Positions 25,335-37,337 of a DNA stretch of 64,000 bases are shown piece by piece. Position 1 is the stretch's first letter; every line of letters begins with the position of its first letter. This stretch comes from Helopsaltes ochotensis (Eukaryota > Chordata > Aves > Passeriformes > Locustellidae). Location: positions 832,683-896,682 of the forward strand of contig VXBM01000212.1 of the NCBI GenBank assembly GCA_013400155.1. The letters run 5' to 3'. The position numbers and the translations under genes are program-made. The notes below the pieces were generated by a model that was given only the letters and a program-made list of their open reading frames with translations, searched no databases and was not told where the DNA came from.

Positions 25335-25795
25335 GGCCCCCCCAGCGAACCATTTCCCCCAAACAAGACCATGAAGAAAGGAAGCATGACAAAGTTTTGG
25401 ACAAGGGCAGTGAAAGTGGGACTTCCTGTAACGAGTTGTCCACCTCAAGCTGTGACAGCCACTCGGAAGCGAGCACCCCTCAAGAAAACGCCACCAGCAC
25501 TCAGCCATCCACAGCCCACCAGCCAAATACTCTGACGTTGGATCGTCCATCTAAGAAGGCCCCAGTGCAGTGGATGCCAGCACCAGACAAACGCAGGAAC
25601 AGTGAACTCTTTCAAACTCTCATTAGCAAGTCCAGAGAAACAAATCTTTCCAAAAAGAAAGTGTGTGAGAAGCTGAGTGTTGAGGAAGAAATGAGGAAAT
25701 GTATTCAAGATTTTAAAAAAATCCACATTCCAGATTACTTTCCAGAGCGCAAACGTCCCTGGCAGTCTGAACTCTTACAGAAATATGGGTTATAG
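25335..25795 (+). CDS. KCTD8: KCTD8 terminal coding exon (C-terminal H2 region)
   Basis: This is the last coding exon of KCTD8, a cytoplasmic auxiliary subunit that binds GABA-B receptors and shapes their G-protein signalling. The exon opens inside a codon: its first two bases (GG) complete a codon begun in the previous exon, probably Arg. It then encodes 152 residues and ends at TAG 25793-25795. Residues 1-24 are charged. Residues 25-66 form a Ser/Thr-rich linker with SGTSCNELSTSSCDS. Residues 69-152 are the conserved basic H2 block, with DRPSKKAPVQW, KRRNSELFQTLISKSRE, EKLSVEEEM and the ending PERKRPWQSELLQKYGL. The T1 (BTB) and H1 domains are absent and must lie in an upstream exon outside the window. 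KCTD16 shares the linker and the ending but differs through the middle and has indels as I recall it; KCTD12 lacks H2. The KCTD8 call is from recognition, not alignment. No frameshift or internal stop is seen. Confidence 0.93.
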
Positions 25796-26449
25796 TAATC
25801 ACCTCTTTCCTGACGTATCTCTGAGGCATTTGATGTTTGTTACATTGCCTCTAACTTACTGATGTTCTCCTCCTGGCCGACTCTGCCACCAGAGCTATTC
25901 CTGCTGCTTATTTCTTTCTGTGAACAGTGGATGTTGGATAGTACATGTTTTTCTTTAAAAATATATATAGAAAAAGATAGAAACTTTAAAAATGCAAAAG
26001 GTGTCTCATCTAAACCACTTCATAATAGAAAAGAAAAAAATTGCATGGTCAAGAAAGATGGTTTTGAACCACAGTCAGCTGAGCTTCATTATTGTTTTGG
26101 AACTTAACAAATAAAAATCTCACTCATCAGTTAACACCTCATTTTATGTCACCATTAAAAATGACTCAGACTTGCTAAGGATGAAGAGAAACAGGGTTTA
26201 AAATTTAATTGAACTGGTTTTGGAACTAATTCCCAACATTCTCTCAATGTTAATGCAATAAAGCAAATACCTATTTTGCATGAGCACAATATTACAAATA
26301 AATCACACAAGAACAAGAGGTTGTCTGTTGCTTGGAGAATTACTTGTTCGATAACAAGCCTATAAACGTAAAATGTCTAAGGGATTGAATTTACTTTGTT
26401 CTGGACCTGTGATTTTTTTGTGTGTACAGTGTTCTGTATGTAAGGATGG

Positions 26450-26457
26450 TGTAAATA
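26450..26457 (+). promoter_or_regulatory. Pumilio-type RNA element in the 3' UTR
   Basis: TGTAAATA matches the UGUANAUA consensus bound by Pumilio proteins, in the sense orientation, upstream of the preferred polyadenylation signal. An 8-base match can occur by chance in AT-rich DNA, so function is unproven. Confidence 0.35.
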
Positions 26458-26610
26458 TGCCTTATATTGTTTTATTATTGCACCAACAATGTTCATCTAT
26501 TAGTGCTTGTCAGGATAATTTCTGTGAAATGCAAATTTATGGCAGATTGTGAAAACTGGTTTGATGGTCTGAAAGTTTTTTGTTATGTTAGTCGCTAAAA
26601 AATGGAGAAA

Positions 26611-26616
26611 AATAAA
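26611..26616 (+). terminator. Best candidate polyadenylation signal for KCTD8
   Basis: A canonical AATAAA lies 815 bases after the stop codon. A T/GT-rich element resembling the downstream cleavage-factor site follows at about 26660-26690. The earlier hexamers (26110, 26257, 26297) are also canonical and could give shorter transcripts; the 26749 hexamer leads into a CAAAA-rich simple repeat. Confidence 0.5.
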
Positions 26617-26760
26617 AGAGAGTTTAATGTATTTATTAAAAGAATCATCTAGTAGATTTCCTTGGCTGTTGTTATCTCCTCTCCTTTTTAAATAGAATCA
26701 AGAAAGTTTTTACTTTTTGTTCAATATTTTCATAACTACTCTACTGGAAATAAAAGAAGA

Positions 26761-26795
26761 ACAAAAACAAAAAAACAAAACAAAACAAACAAAAC
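26761..26795. repeat. (CAAAA)n simple repeat
   Basis: C-A-rich run of CAAAA/CAAA units directly after the last AATAAA candidate (26749-26754). It could be a decayed A-rich tail or simple slippage. Confidence 0.9.
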
Positions 26796-28808
26796 ATTTC
26801 AAGAGTGGGAAAAAATATTTAGGGTAGTGCCGTTTAATTGGAACTGCCATACAGACCCTAAGAGAAAGAGAGTTATGCTAAGAAGCAGCACAGGATGAAC
26901 TAAAAAATTGAGTGGTTTTACTAGCAGAGCGGAAAGCAGTTCCAATTTGACAAGTTCACAAAAATCAGCTTAGAAATAGAAGATTTAAAATACCACAGCA
27001 GAGTTTGCTACATTTACAAATAAAAAGTTTCTGTGAACAGTCAGCTCTGTATGGCAAACCTGTTATCTCAGCTCAGATACAGGAAAATAAATTTCCTTCT
27101 CATTACAGAAACACCGAGAAGACAACTGTGGTTCAGACAGCCACAGCTGAAATGGGTAAGGACTGCTGGAGTTCACAAAAGAGCAGCTGAGTGCTTACAG
27201 ATTTCAAATTATTACTGTGAGCACACAAATGTACACATTTAGAAGGGTTAATCTCCATGCATGTTCTATAGCACTAACTGAACAGTTGTGTCAGAAGAGA
27301 TGTTTTACATCTTATGGTAATTTTAAATGGCTTAGCTAAAGTAAAGAGGATTTCTTGTACTATAATTTCCAGTGTTATTCCTTATACTTGTATTACTTTT
27401 TAGTCCTCTAAAAGGCCACTTTAAAAAACTAGTAGGTTTTTAGAAACAACTTCATGCATTGATTCTTTTCTTAACCTATCTACAACTAGTTGTTCTTCTA
27501 TTCAGTTAATTAGTTGTCTTCCACATATTTTGACAACATTTTAATAACTTGAAGGATTGTACCTGGGATAAGTCTAGTCTGAACTCATGAAGACCATTAT
27601 GAGATCATTTGGCATCTCAGGTTTGCCTTTATGTTCCTTGCTTACTTCTTCCTGCTCCAAAATACCTATTCTTTCTTTTGAAACTTTAAAGCTTCTTAGA
27701 CAACTTAAGCGTTTACTTTCTATCTTTTCTTTACCTGAGGAATTTTCCAACTGTTTAACCATGACTTATGCTCCAGTGGATACCATTCTAGTTTTACTTG
27801 GTCCAAAGTTTGACTAATACTGAGAGCTTTGTTTCCATCTGGGATTACACATTTCAGATGCAGACAGCATCTTGAGCATTCCTAGTAAACCTTGATGTTG
27901 AATTTGGAGGTTTGTTTTGCCTGCCTAGTTATTCTCAATATTCCAGAAAGTAACTGCCTGAGGTATGCTTAGGTGATTTTTTGATCTGTCTATTGGTTTT
28001 AATTTGTCAGTATATAAATATTATAAAGAGCTGGGTTTTTTCTTTTATTATACTGCCTAAATTTTTCCAAAACATATTGATTCATTCTTGAGGAGAACAG
28101 AGTATTATGCTGATATGTATTTTAATACATGAGTACTGTAAGATTGTTGATAACCTTAACCACTTTCCTTGTGTTCATGAGGCATGTGAGTGACGTGGCA
28201 GATGAATGACATTACTGTTATTTGGTAACCACAGTGGCATCTTAACATAAAGTGATTTGGTTGTGGAATTAGACAGTGTACACTGTCCTTCTTTCAGAGT
28301 GAAAAATTCAGTGTGTTGTAGTCAGAGAAAGAGGGGAGAAACCACAGGTCATGTGAATCCCTCAGCTGTATTCTCTAATTTCCATCACACTTTTCATCCA
28401 GTTCACCCAGGTGGAGCTCCAACCCTATCTAGATAGTTATTATTCTACAGTTTTCAAACAACTGGGGAGAACACAAGCTGAGACATTTAGTGGAACAGGG
28501 GAACTTGTGGGTTTTGAGATGGCTGCAGTTGTTTGGAAGCTCACAGGTGTTACAAGAGAATTGTATATTAGAAGCACTCAGAGGGTTGGTTGTTTCCTAT
28601 TGTCTTGCCGCCTTCTTAATTTCCCATGATAGCTTCTTCTTCTTCTTTCATTTTAGTCTTCTTTTCCTCTTGTTTTCAGCTATTCCCTTTGTTAAGTACT
28701 AGAATAGTCTACCATGGGAATCTGTGACTTTTATTGGGCTTCAGCAGAAGTGATCAATACACTAAATGCCCACTCCATTTGAAGCTTATGAAGATAATGG
28801 TTTTCTGG
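26796..28808. other. Intergenic sequence downstream of KCTD8
   Basis: AT-rich sequence without recognised genes or transposons. Short frames such as 27005-27190 and 27587-27817 are not recognisable as proteins. Confidence 0.55.
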
Positions 28809-28846
28809 AAAAAAAAAAAAACAAAACAAACAAACAAACAAACAAA
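28809..28846. repeat. A13 plus (CAAA)n simple repeat
   Basis: Thirteen A residues followed by repeated CAAA units, lying 35 bases before a CR1 3' end. Confidence 0.95.
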
Positions 28847-28881
28847 TCCAAATACTTATATTGGTCAATCTTCAATTACAG

Positions 28882-29440
28882 TCATAGAATGGTTTGGGTT
28901 GGAAGGGACCTTTTAAAGATCATTTAGTCCAACCCTCCTGCAATGATCACAGACATCTTCAACTAAATCAGGTTCCTTGGAGACCTGTTCCTGAGTCTCA
29001 CCACCCTCATCATAAAAAATATCTTATTCATAACTAGTCTGAATCTACCCTCTTAGTTTAAAACCATCAAGCCTTTTCCTTTCACAAGAGACGCTACTAA
29101 ATGTTTGTCCGCATCATTCTTATAATCTTGTATTTTCTCATTGTCGTATCTGTGTGTCTCCATTTCAGAGGGAAGGATGTTGTCGGAACTGTGTCCAAGG
29201 CCTTACATAAGTAGAGATAGATCTGTAGCTCTCCCCTGTGCACTGATGCAGTCACTCCATCATAGAAGACCACTGGATTGTTCAGGCAGGACTTTCCCTT
29301 GGTGAAGCTTTGCTGGCTGGCTGCCGTAGCACAGCTTCTAAGAGGATCTGTTCCACGATCTTCCTAGACACAGAGGTGAGGCAGACAGGTCAGTAGTTCC
29401 CAGGGTCCTCTTTTCCATCCAGTTCAAAGATGGGTGCAAA
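28882..29440 (-). mobile_element. Internally deleted CR1 LINE (3' end joined to RT segment)
   Basis: From the low-coordinate side, the + strand reads the reverse complement of a CR1 3' end (CATAGAATGGTTTGGGTTGG) and 3' UTR-like sequence to about 29130. After about 40 unclear bases, sequence from about 29174 to 29440 matches the part of CR1 ORF2 encoding the reverse transcriptase region around motif A (GGCCTTACATAAGTAGAGAT, then a TTCCCTTGGTGAAGCTTTGC block). The rest of the polymerase and the 3' part of ORF2 are missing, as expected from an internal deletion of roughly a kilobase. The frame is broken by stops and indels, so it is not coding. Confidence 0.88.
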
Positions 29441-32400
29441 TTTTGTTTAGTGTCGTTAAAGACTAGGTACGGTTTAGTGAATAGTTTAGTGGTAGGTTTA
29501 AGTGATACTTGCTTTGATAAAATTCATTTTAAAATTTACCTAAGGAAAAAAATACGAAGAAGTAATGTAAATGAAGCAAGCACATTTCTGGAAGGAAAGC
29601 AATTCTTAAAAAATAGAATTCTTGCCTTTGCAGATTTTCTTTCTAAATCAACACAATTCCTTTCACTATGGTCTTACTGAGAATCCAACATGGAATACAT
29701 ATCCCATTATGTTTTTCCAATGAGTTTAATTCATAATATTTAACATGTTCAGGAATTTAGAATGGTGTCGTCTAGATCAAAGATTTGAAACTGATAAAAA
29801 TAAAATCTTCCTTTATTACTAATCTCTCAGTTAAGTTAATATTTCATGAGAGTAATGAATTAGAATCTGATGCCAAAGTAATGTTTTTATTGTTGTCCAT
29901 ATTTATTTGCTAGACAAGTGAATTTTAAGCCTTCATCATAGATGTTGCATGCACCAGTTTTTATTGTTCTAACTGATTTATAGGGACTAGAGATACAGTT
30001 TTGCCATACAGTGATGTTTACACTTTAAAATGTGTGAAGAAAGATCAGAATGATATGCTGTACTAGTGTATTACTGAGGGATTATTCCATTAACAAAAAT
30101 TTTTAAGTCAGAATAATTGAAATTAATTCTAAAATTGAATTTTAGAATTCACTTTTATTTCCTTTGAATGAATAAAATATGATCTATTTCATTAAATGCA
30201 TAATTTTATGGCCTCCTGTAAAAAAATAGTGCTTATGCAATATCGTTTGACTTGCTAATGTTGTCTTTGTTCAAGTAATGATATTTAAAAATATACTTCC
30301 TACTGGAGGTGGAAAACCTAAATTGGTAACGAGAGGGCAATGTTGGGTTCCTTTTACAAGTGACTCATGTCCTGAACCAAGCTCTTTGGGGTGCTCAGAA
30401 ATTATCAAGAAATCTTCAGGTTTCTGCAGGATTGCACCACTGGTGTGGCTCATCATAAAAATAACATTCACACATTACTTCAGCTTATATATTACAGGCC
30501 AACAAGTAGTTTCTCATTTTCCAGGATCTGTTATCTAGAAGAGGTTTTCAGTCTGCTTCATATTTTCCACTCTGCCCCTCTCTTTTTCATTATTGCCATG
30601 GGCATATCCATATAGTCACTTACTCAAGAGCTTATCCATTCCTTGCCTGGAGACATACTCAAATTCAGAGGAGACTAGACTGCACTGGTCACTCATGGGG
30701 GAAGCTGGACCCACAGGCAGTGTTAGTGGTTAGAATAACTTCAGCACTGCTGAAGATGCCGTAAAGCACAAGCCGGAAGGCAAAGTCACATTGCCCTACA
30801 ACTTGTGCTCTGTTTCAGACTGTCAGGTGGCACTTTCCTTTAGCAAAGACCAGTCCTCCAGTGAAACAAGCCACCAAGTCATTATTCACAGATAAATGAA
30901 CCACGGATGCTATCGGTGTCCTGACACCCCAGTTCAGAGATGGTGGTGCTGGGCTGCACGAGGCTGGTGCAAGTGAGAGCTGCGAGCTCCTTCTCACACC
31001 CTACACCCATTCACGGGCATACACAGCTTGTGGCAGGCTGCTGTGGTGGGTACTTGCCTTCATACCAGAACACCTTGCATCACTATCTGAAGTGAGATTC
31101 TTGTTTTATTCTGGTAGATCATTACTGTGTGCTCAGGAAACAGCCATTCAGTGGAACCAAATCCCAGAATTCTTATGTGTAGAACTATAGCAGAAGATGG
31201 CAATCTCTCCTGCTTTAGCACACTCTTCCTTCTTTGAAACTGGGCTTGTGACAGCATGAAATGGGGTGCTGAGAAAACGGAGTGCAAATGGTGCCCAGAA
31301 GAGAAACTCGGCATTGACTGTGTTCCCATCTGTTTGGAGCCTGGCACCCTGGCAATCCTCAGCTGCAGGCATTAGATTGTGTAAGGCACATTGGGGAAAA
31401 GCACAAATGGACTCAATATAGTTGGTGATGAATATAACAGAAAAAGCATTTGAGAATTTTCTCCTCCCCTAAGGACTCTTCCTCTTCTTACTGGGCCATC
31501 TCTTCTCCTCAGACAATAAGGAATTAGGAAAAACAATAATAGACCAGATAGGTATAGTGGGAATATCCGTGTCTCTGTGTTGTATTGCCTTTTAAAATTT
31601 CTTTTTCTTCACCATGTTAATGTTACTTTATGTTCTTTTATATACATAAAAGGGAAATGTAAAAATAGCTTGATGGAATTTGTTCTAAGACCCTAGTTCA
31701 TATAATCCTTCATAGACATATTAGATGAAGTTCTAGCAGTGAGCATGTTAAGTGTTTCAATTACAGTGCAGTGTAATTTTTAGCAAGCAGTCACCCCAGA
31801 ACAGATGAGTGCCAGTAACAAGAAGTAAATTAAATTTACATAAAAGGAATGGAAATCATAAATAGGCTATAAATAATCTTTCCAGATTCCAAAGCTTTAA
31901 TTCTGAAATACTATCACTTTACCTCTTACCTGCTTAGCATGGATGCAACTCATTCTTTTAATACTGATAAATTGATAATGTGCTCCAAACTTAGATTCTT
32001 CCTGATATATTGCTGAAGGATTGTTTTCTTCATAAATATATACTGTACATAGTAAATGTAAAGTTTTGACAGCAGGCTACACCTGATAGAAAATTTTTCA
32101 TCCCTACTGATTTTCTAGTTTGTCCTAGGAGGAATTGTGAAAACTATCAATCAATGACCCTTAAAAGCTTTATTCCCTATTTCTCTTCCCATTTAGGTGA
32201 ATTGTGTGTTTCATATGGTGTCATTTTTCTGTTGAAGGTAGCATTTGATTCAATGAAGCACAAAATAGTCACTGACAGTGTGCCCCTGAATTGTTCTGAT
32301 TTATACCTACCCCTGATTTAAATTACATTAGTAAGCTTCTGACATGAGCAGTTTAGGTGACTGCTGAGTGATTGAACACCTGCCATACAGTCAAGAAATG

Positions 32401-35400
32401 AGTCTAAAAGAAGCTAGGGATAAAAGTAGTCCTCCATGCCTCTGTGGATTTGGAGGCATCCCAAAGGATTGAAAGCCCCAGCCTGTCCAGGGCATGTCAC
32501 GTGATGCTTCTATCTCTGTAGCAGGAGGAGCAAGGGGGCCTTGTGCAACCTTTGCCAAGGGCAAGCTTGCTTTCACCATCTTGCAGAACTAAGACCAGTC
32601 TTCAGGAAAAAAGTTGCTATTTCAGGTTTTATGGTGCCAGTCCTGAATGTCCTCATGGAAAAATTAAAGAGCACCTTCTTCTTCTCTGATGAAAACATAG
32701 GCTTGAGTTCTATTTTTGTCACTAAAGTCACTAAATTTATGTGAACAGTTACCTGAAGCTTCTGTGGGAATTCATGACTCTTCTCGAACTTCTTCTGGCT
32801 GTTCAATAGTGTTTTGGGAAAGAGGATGCACATATTCTAGTTTTGGTAAGTAATGGAAGGACAGAGGTAGGGAAAAAAAGATTATTCCCTTCCTGCAATG
32901 ATGATGTTTCCTTATATAGAATTATTAACTGTTTTTATATTGCATATTAAGTCACTTTTTTTATTTTTTTTTTCCATCATTTTTTCCTGGAAGTATACAG
33001 CCCAGATTTCCTATTTCTAACCAGGCAGCTTTCTTCAAATGTTCAGTCATATTTTACTTTTCTCCATGTTTCTAATTATTTTTGAGGTTTTGGGGTTTTT
33101 TTTAAGCAAATGTCGTGAACATTGCATTTACTTTAACTTTGAGAATTGGGCAAACAAAACATATTAAAGAGATCTTCAAAGGCACACAGAGATCCCAAAT
33201 TCACTGTGGCATTTAATGAGACTTGAGCATGTGACTTTTTCTTTTGTTTCTGAAATACTCACGTTATCTCTGCAGCAATCCCTATGCCCTTCCCCTCATC
33301 TCAGTAAGACCTATCATCATCTCTAACCACAGCTTCCTACTTCCACTCCAAATCAATTTGAATTAATTTTACAAGCAAGCTTTTTTGGCATTGAAATCAG
33401 GAATTATTATGCAGTCCCATTCTACTAATTCTGTAGTATGTTTGAAAGGAATAATGAATCAAGTTTGTCTGACAAGAGCTGTTTTAATACCCATTGTGAG
33501 TCTGTCTTATTCCCACACAGTGGTAAACAGCAATTGTCTGAGCCAATCTGTGACAGGCATCTCAGCAGGAGGCAAGTAATGATGCTGCTCAGTCAGGTAC
33601 AGAAATGAGAACTCTTACACATACAAGCTTTCAATAAATTAGCTGTACATCAGCTATTTCTGAAAACCTACAGAAATTTTCCAAACTCTTCTCTGTCCCT
33701 CTGTAAGTCTTCACACATAGTGAAACTGTCATGGATGAAAGAGAGAGAAATTAAGTCAAGAACAGGATAAAAAATACTTCTCCATGGCTTTGAAAGCAAT
33801 TTCAGTGATTTCCTCCCATCTTCAAGTAGCTGGGGAGCAATGCGATCTTTATGTGCCTTAAATTCCTCATCCCCACATGATTACCTTGATGATCTGCTGA
33901 TAGCCATCCTGTGAACTGAGGCTCCCAGATCACTGAAATGTTCCCAGCTGGTGCTCAGGAGCTGAGATCCTGCTTGAATTCATGGCAGCCATCAAGGGCC
34001 TCATCTCCAGAACTGCATCAATGCCCCAACTTAGGAAGCATAGATGTAAGTTTATGGATCATGTCTTAACAATGGTGCAAGTGCAATATATTACTCCCAC
34101 AAATATGTTTTTTGGATGTGTGCTACATCCCATTGTGACTGCAGAAAATTTCAGCAAAACTGCAATATTATGCAGGGCCCGTGTCCAGAATTATATATTG
34201 TATTTACTGTAACCATTAAATGATCAAAGGATTCTCTTCAGCTGGTAAGATACCAGGGTCTTAAGCTGTCACATGCTTACACAATTATCCAGTTGATGCT
34301 TTCTCACACGTCTGAAGATGTGTCATTTTCTTCAGGCTCCTCAGTCATCCACGGATATTCAATAGGAATGACTATTTATGCAATAGGTGCGTGCTGATTT
34401 ACTTAATATCCCAGAATGCCTGTCATGATTTACTTTTATATTTATTTTGCATGAGCTGCATGTTTAATGCTGTAGAGTTAAGCATAAAGACTTGTCTCCT
34501 GTCTCAAGACAATTGAAAATGGCAAAACAAGAACTGGGACCATTGAAATGAATGTAACATAAATGCAAAGAGGTTGTAATTCCTATTGGTATTCCTTAGA
34601 ATGTTTCTGTTTGAATTTTTTACAGTGTAGAGTGTAATCACGATTTCTTCATATTCTTTTGTTTTTACATCAGTGAAACCCCCTGTGAATTAAGTCATGT
34701 CTAGAGCATGCTTTTTTGGCACCAAATCTTCCTAATTACCCATCTTCCTTTTTGACACCTTCACATTTTTAAGACTTACCAAATTACTTTGCTCTATTGT
34801 TTGGTCATCAACTGTGTGATCAACTAACTTAGAAATCATATCATGTGAATGCAAAATAGAAAAAAAAAAAAGGTCTCGTGTAAAACCAATTCCCCTACAG
34901 AAGATTTTGGTTGGTATGTGATAGCTGAGAAGTTTTATCATGTGCCACTAGGCAGGAAAGCTCCTGAATGGCCAAGGGTGCTTCCTCACAGGCCTTGGCC
35001 TTGCAACCTAATGTTTAAGTAAGATCTTGTGCTTTGTCAAAGGCCTGTTCATATGAATTGGGTTCTTGTCCATGAGTATCCGAGTGCAAGATTAATGCCT
35101 TAAAATTGAGCCCTTAAGTTTACCATCTGTTCAACTGCTAGCAGTGCAGAGCAATATTCTGATGCAATATTCTAGTAGCCAGGAAATCTTAGCTGATGGA
35201 AGAGGGGATAGATGGAAGAGCTCTATGTTCCTCAGTAAGACCGGTTAAGCAATTTTAAAAAGGAACATTAAAGCTCATCTACCTCTAAGAATGGAGATTG
35301 AGACGTTTCCAGAAGTTCAAGGCAGAGTCTCTCCATCTTAATGCCACACATCTGAATTCTCAAAGTCCATTCATCAGGCAGAAGTACTGGAGTAGGTGGC

Positions 35401-36883
35401 TGGAGGTGCACTTTTCTGCTCTTTGTAAGAGATGTTCCACCCTAAGTTTCTCAAAGGAAAACCTGAAAAGGTGCTGCCCAGACTCTGGATAAGGCACTTA
35501 TCTGAAACAATTCGGTGACCCACAACTGCCGTTAATTGTTTCAACACTTAATATTGCAAGTCCACTAATGTTACCCAAGTGGAATACTGCATGGTAGAAA
35601 AGGTGCATTCTCTTCTTTGGAGAATAACCCTATTTGTACCTTCTGTGTTGTGGTGTTCTCTATGCAGTTCAGGTGGGCTACCTTTTTTTAAAAGTTTTTT
35701 GAAAGAGAGAACCATTTCTGGAAGTAGGGATATTTTCTGTCAGTTGCAGACTGTATTTTCTCTAAGCCATCACAGCACAGTCCTATTTTCTTTCTCCTTT
35801 GACAGGCTCTATCTCCTGCACTGCACAGCATTGCTAAAAGCATTGCTCCCACCTGGGGTTCTCAGTTTATTGGACACCACTGGAGGAGAGAGAGCAACAA
35901 CTGCTGCTCTCCCCACCATAGGAGAAATTACTTATAGCCTTTACCTCCTCTCAGTCTCTCTCTTTACCTCATATTTCTTATAAGGCTTAATGAAGCCAAC
36001 TGCATAGTCTGCAGATTCAGCATGGAATTTGGGTTATTTGTTTATTCATTTGTGGAGTTTTTTTCCCTCTGTAAGCTTTCTTCTAGAGACACCAGCTGCA
36101 AATCTGGGCTGGAAGCCAACTTTCTCTCTCCTTGAATAAAAATAAGACAGAGCTAGTGGGAAGTGTGGAGAGGGCAGCGGAAGATCACACAGCAACTTAA
36201 TGTCAACCATGCAGTGAAGCCCCAAGATGCAGCGAGCTGCGAGGTGCTGCTCCAGAGGAGGAGCCTTAAACAACTTCCATGCAGACACAGGCACCTGCAG
36301 ATGTGCAGCCCCTTGCCAAGCACAGCCCAGGTGGTGATGGCAATAAACTGATCTTGGCTTTTCCTGAACTTACAGGGAACAAAGCTGCAGGATGAGAGGG
36401 CTTACAGCCCCTGCACCAGCTGGGTCTGGGCTCTCCCCGCCCACCAAAATGCCTACGTGAGACAGTGGCTGAGGCGGATCCTGGAGGGAGGAGAGGCAGG
36501 CACAGTGTGCTCAGAAACCATGATCCTCCTAGGCTGAGGTGGGGATCATCAGCATATTCACTGTGGGGAAGCCAGGAGCAACTCTGTGCCATTTGTGAGA
36601 GGCTGCAAAAAGGAGCTTAGACTGGAGTCAAGGCCATGAAAAAAAGCAGTGGCTGCTCAGTTAAGGTGATGATGAGGATAGAATGGGAAACAGTGATTTC
36701 TTCCCCTAGAAGCTGTGGAGGATAGAAATATGCCTTGCGAAGGAGATAAAGTTGGAATAATAGGGAAAGGAAGAGAGGTATTGCCGAGTTCTGCCAGCCT
36801 TGTCTGGGAGAGAAATAAGAGAGAAAACTTTCTCTCTTATTAATCCACCTTTTCACAGAACTGATAACTATAACAGCACGAGC
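29441..36883. other. Intergenic sequence with a GC-richer end
   Basis: No recognised gene. The first 5 kb are AT-rich; 30650-31390 and 36040-36600 are GC-richer. A perfect 25-base near-palindrome lies at 30125-30149. Frames at 35579-35983 (+, 134 codons) and 36266-36592 (-, 108 codons) have no domain I recognise and look like chance openings. Confidence 0.5.
30125..30149. repeat. 25 bp palindrome
   Basis: AATTCTAAAATT (30125-30136) and AATTTTAGAATT (30138-30149) are perfect reverse complements around a single G. Confidence 0.95.
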
Positions 36884-37337
36884 TGTAACATGGTCCCCGA
36901 GAGCGGCCTGCGTTTCTCAGCCCTGAGCACACAAGATCGCTGACGACAAGGGGAAGGGATAGGTTCTCGTTTGAATAGCTGAAGGCTGTTTATTCACGGA
37001 CAGTGAAGAGGTTTAGGGACGAGAGTTGCTTCAAATGGGTTCAGGGACAAGAACTGATCTGAGGGCTCAGGGTTGAATAAGGGGCAAAAGGGGCGGATCT
37101 AAGGGTCAATGGCCAATAGGGGCAAAGGAAAGTGGTGCAGGGGCGTGGCTAAAGGTTGGAAGAACCAATAGGGCAACAGAGGTGAAGCACTGTGGCAAAA
37201 CAAGCCCATAGGGACTGAGGAAGGGAAGAACATTCTGGAAAGGGTATGTAAATAGTAAATGGGGGCTCAACAGGGGTGGTAGAACTTATAAACCAATGAG
37301 GGAACAGAACTTACAATAGATTAACATATGACTGCCA
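36884..37337 (-). mobile_element. Retroviral-type LTR, right boundary approximate
   Basis: The + strand begins TGTAACATGGTCCCC at 36884, so the minus-strand element ends in GTTACA. On the minus strand AATAAA is at 36989-36994, followed by an end of about 100 bases like R-U5. Upstream (higher coordinates) are three inverted CCAAT boxes (37113-37117, 37165-37169, 37293-37297), two GC boxes (37091-37096, 37141-37147) and a TTTATAAG at 37285-37292. This cluster is typical of a retroviral U3. The far end is placed at TGCCA (37337) because a near-match of the left flank follows (CGAGC versus AGAGC), which is weak. No internal genes are seen, so this is probably a solo LTR. Confidence 0.7.

Larger units (their letters stand above)
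25796..26636 (+). other. KCTD8: KCTD8 3' untranslated region (end inferred)
   Basis: AT-rich sequence follows the stop codon directly. Short open frames in it, such as 25862-26107, have no recognisable content. AATAAA hexamers occur at 26110-26115, 26257-26262, 26297-26302, 26611-26616 and 26749-26754, so several 3' ends are possible. The end given here assumes cleavage about 20 bases after the 26611 signal, which is followed by a TG/T-rich stretch (about 26660-26690). Longer neuronal 3' UTR forms cannot be excluded. Confidence 0.65.

Noticed and set aside
25173..25550. 125-codon minus-strand frame overlapping the KCTD8 exon, and another at 25445-25726
   Set aside because: Both are shadows of the real + strand coding exon; their translations have no family resemblance.
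25335..25795. Assignment of the exon to KCTD16 or KCTD12
   Set aside because: KCTD12 lacks the H2 block. KCTD16 as I recall it differs through the middle of the exon, including indels, and ends differently.
25862..26107. 81-codon frame just after KCTD8
   Set aside because: It lies in the 3' UTR and has no recognisable content.
35579..35983. 134-codon + strand frame
   Set aside because: Ser/Leu/Phe-rich translation typical of pyrimidine-rich noncoding DNA, with no recognised family.
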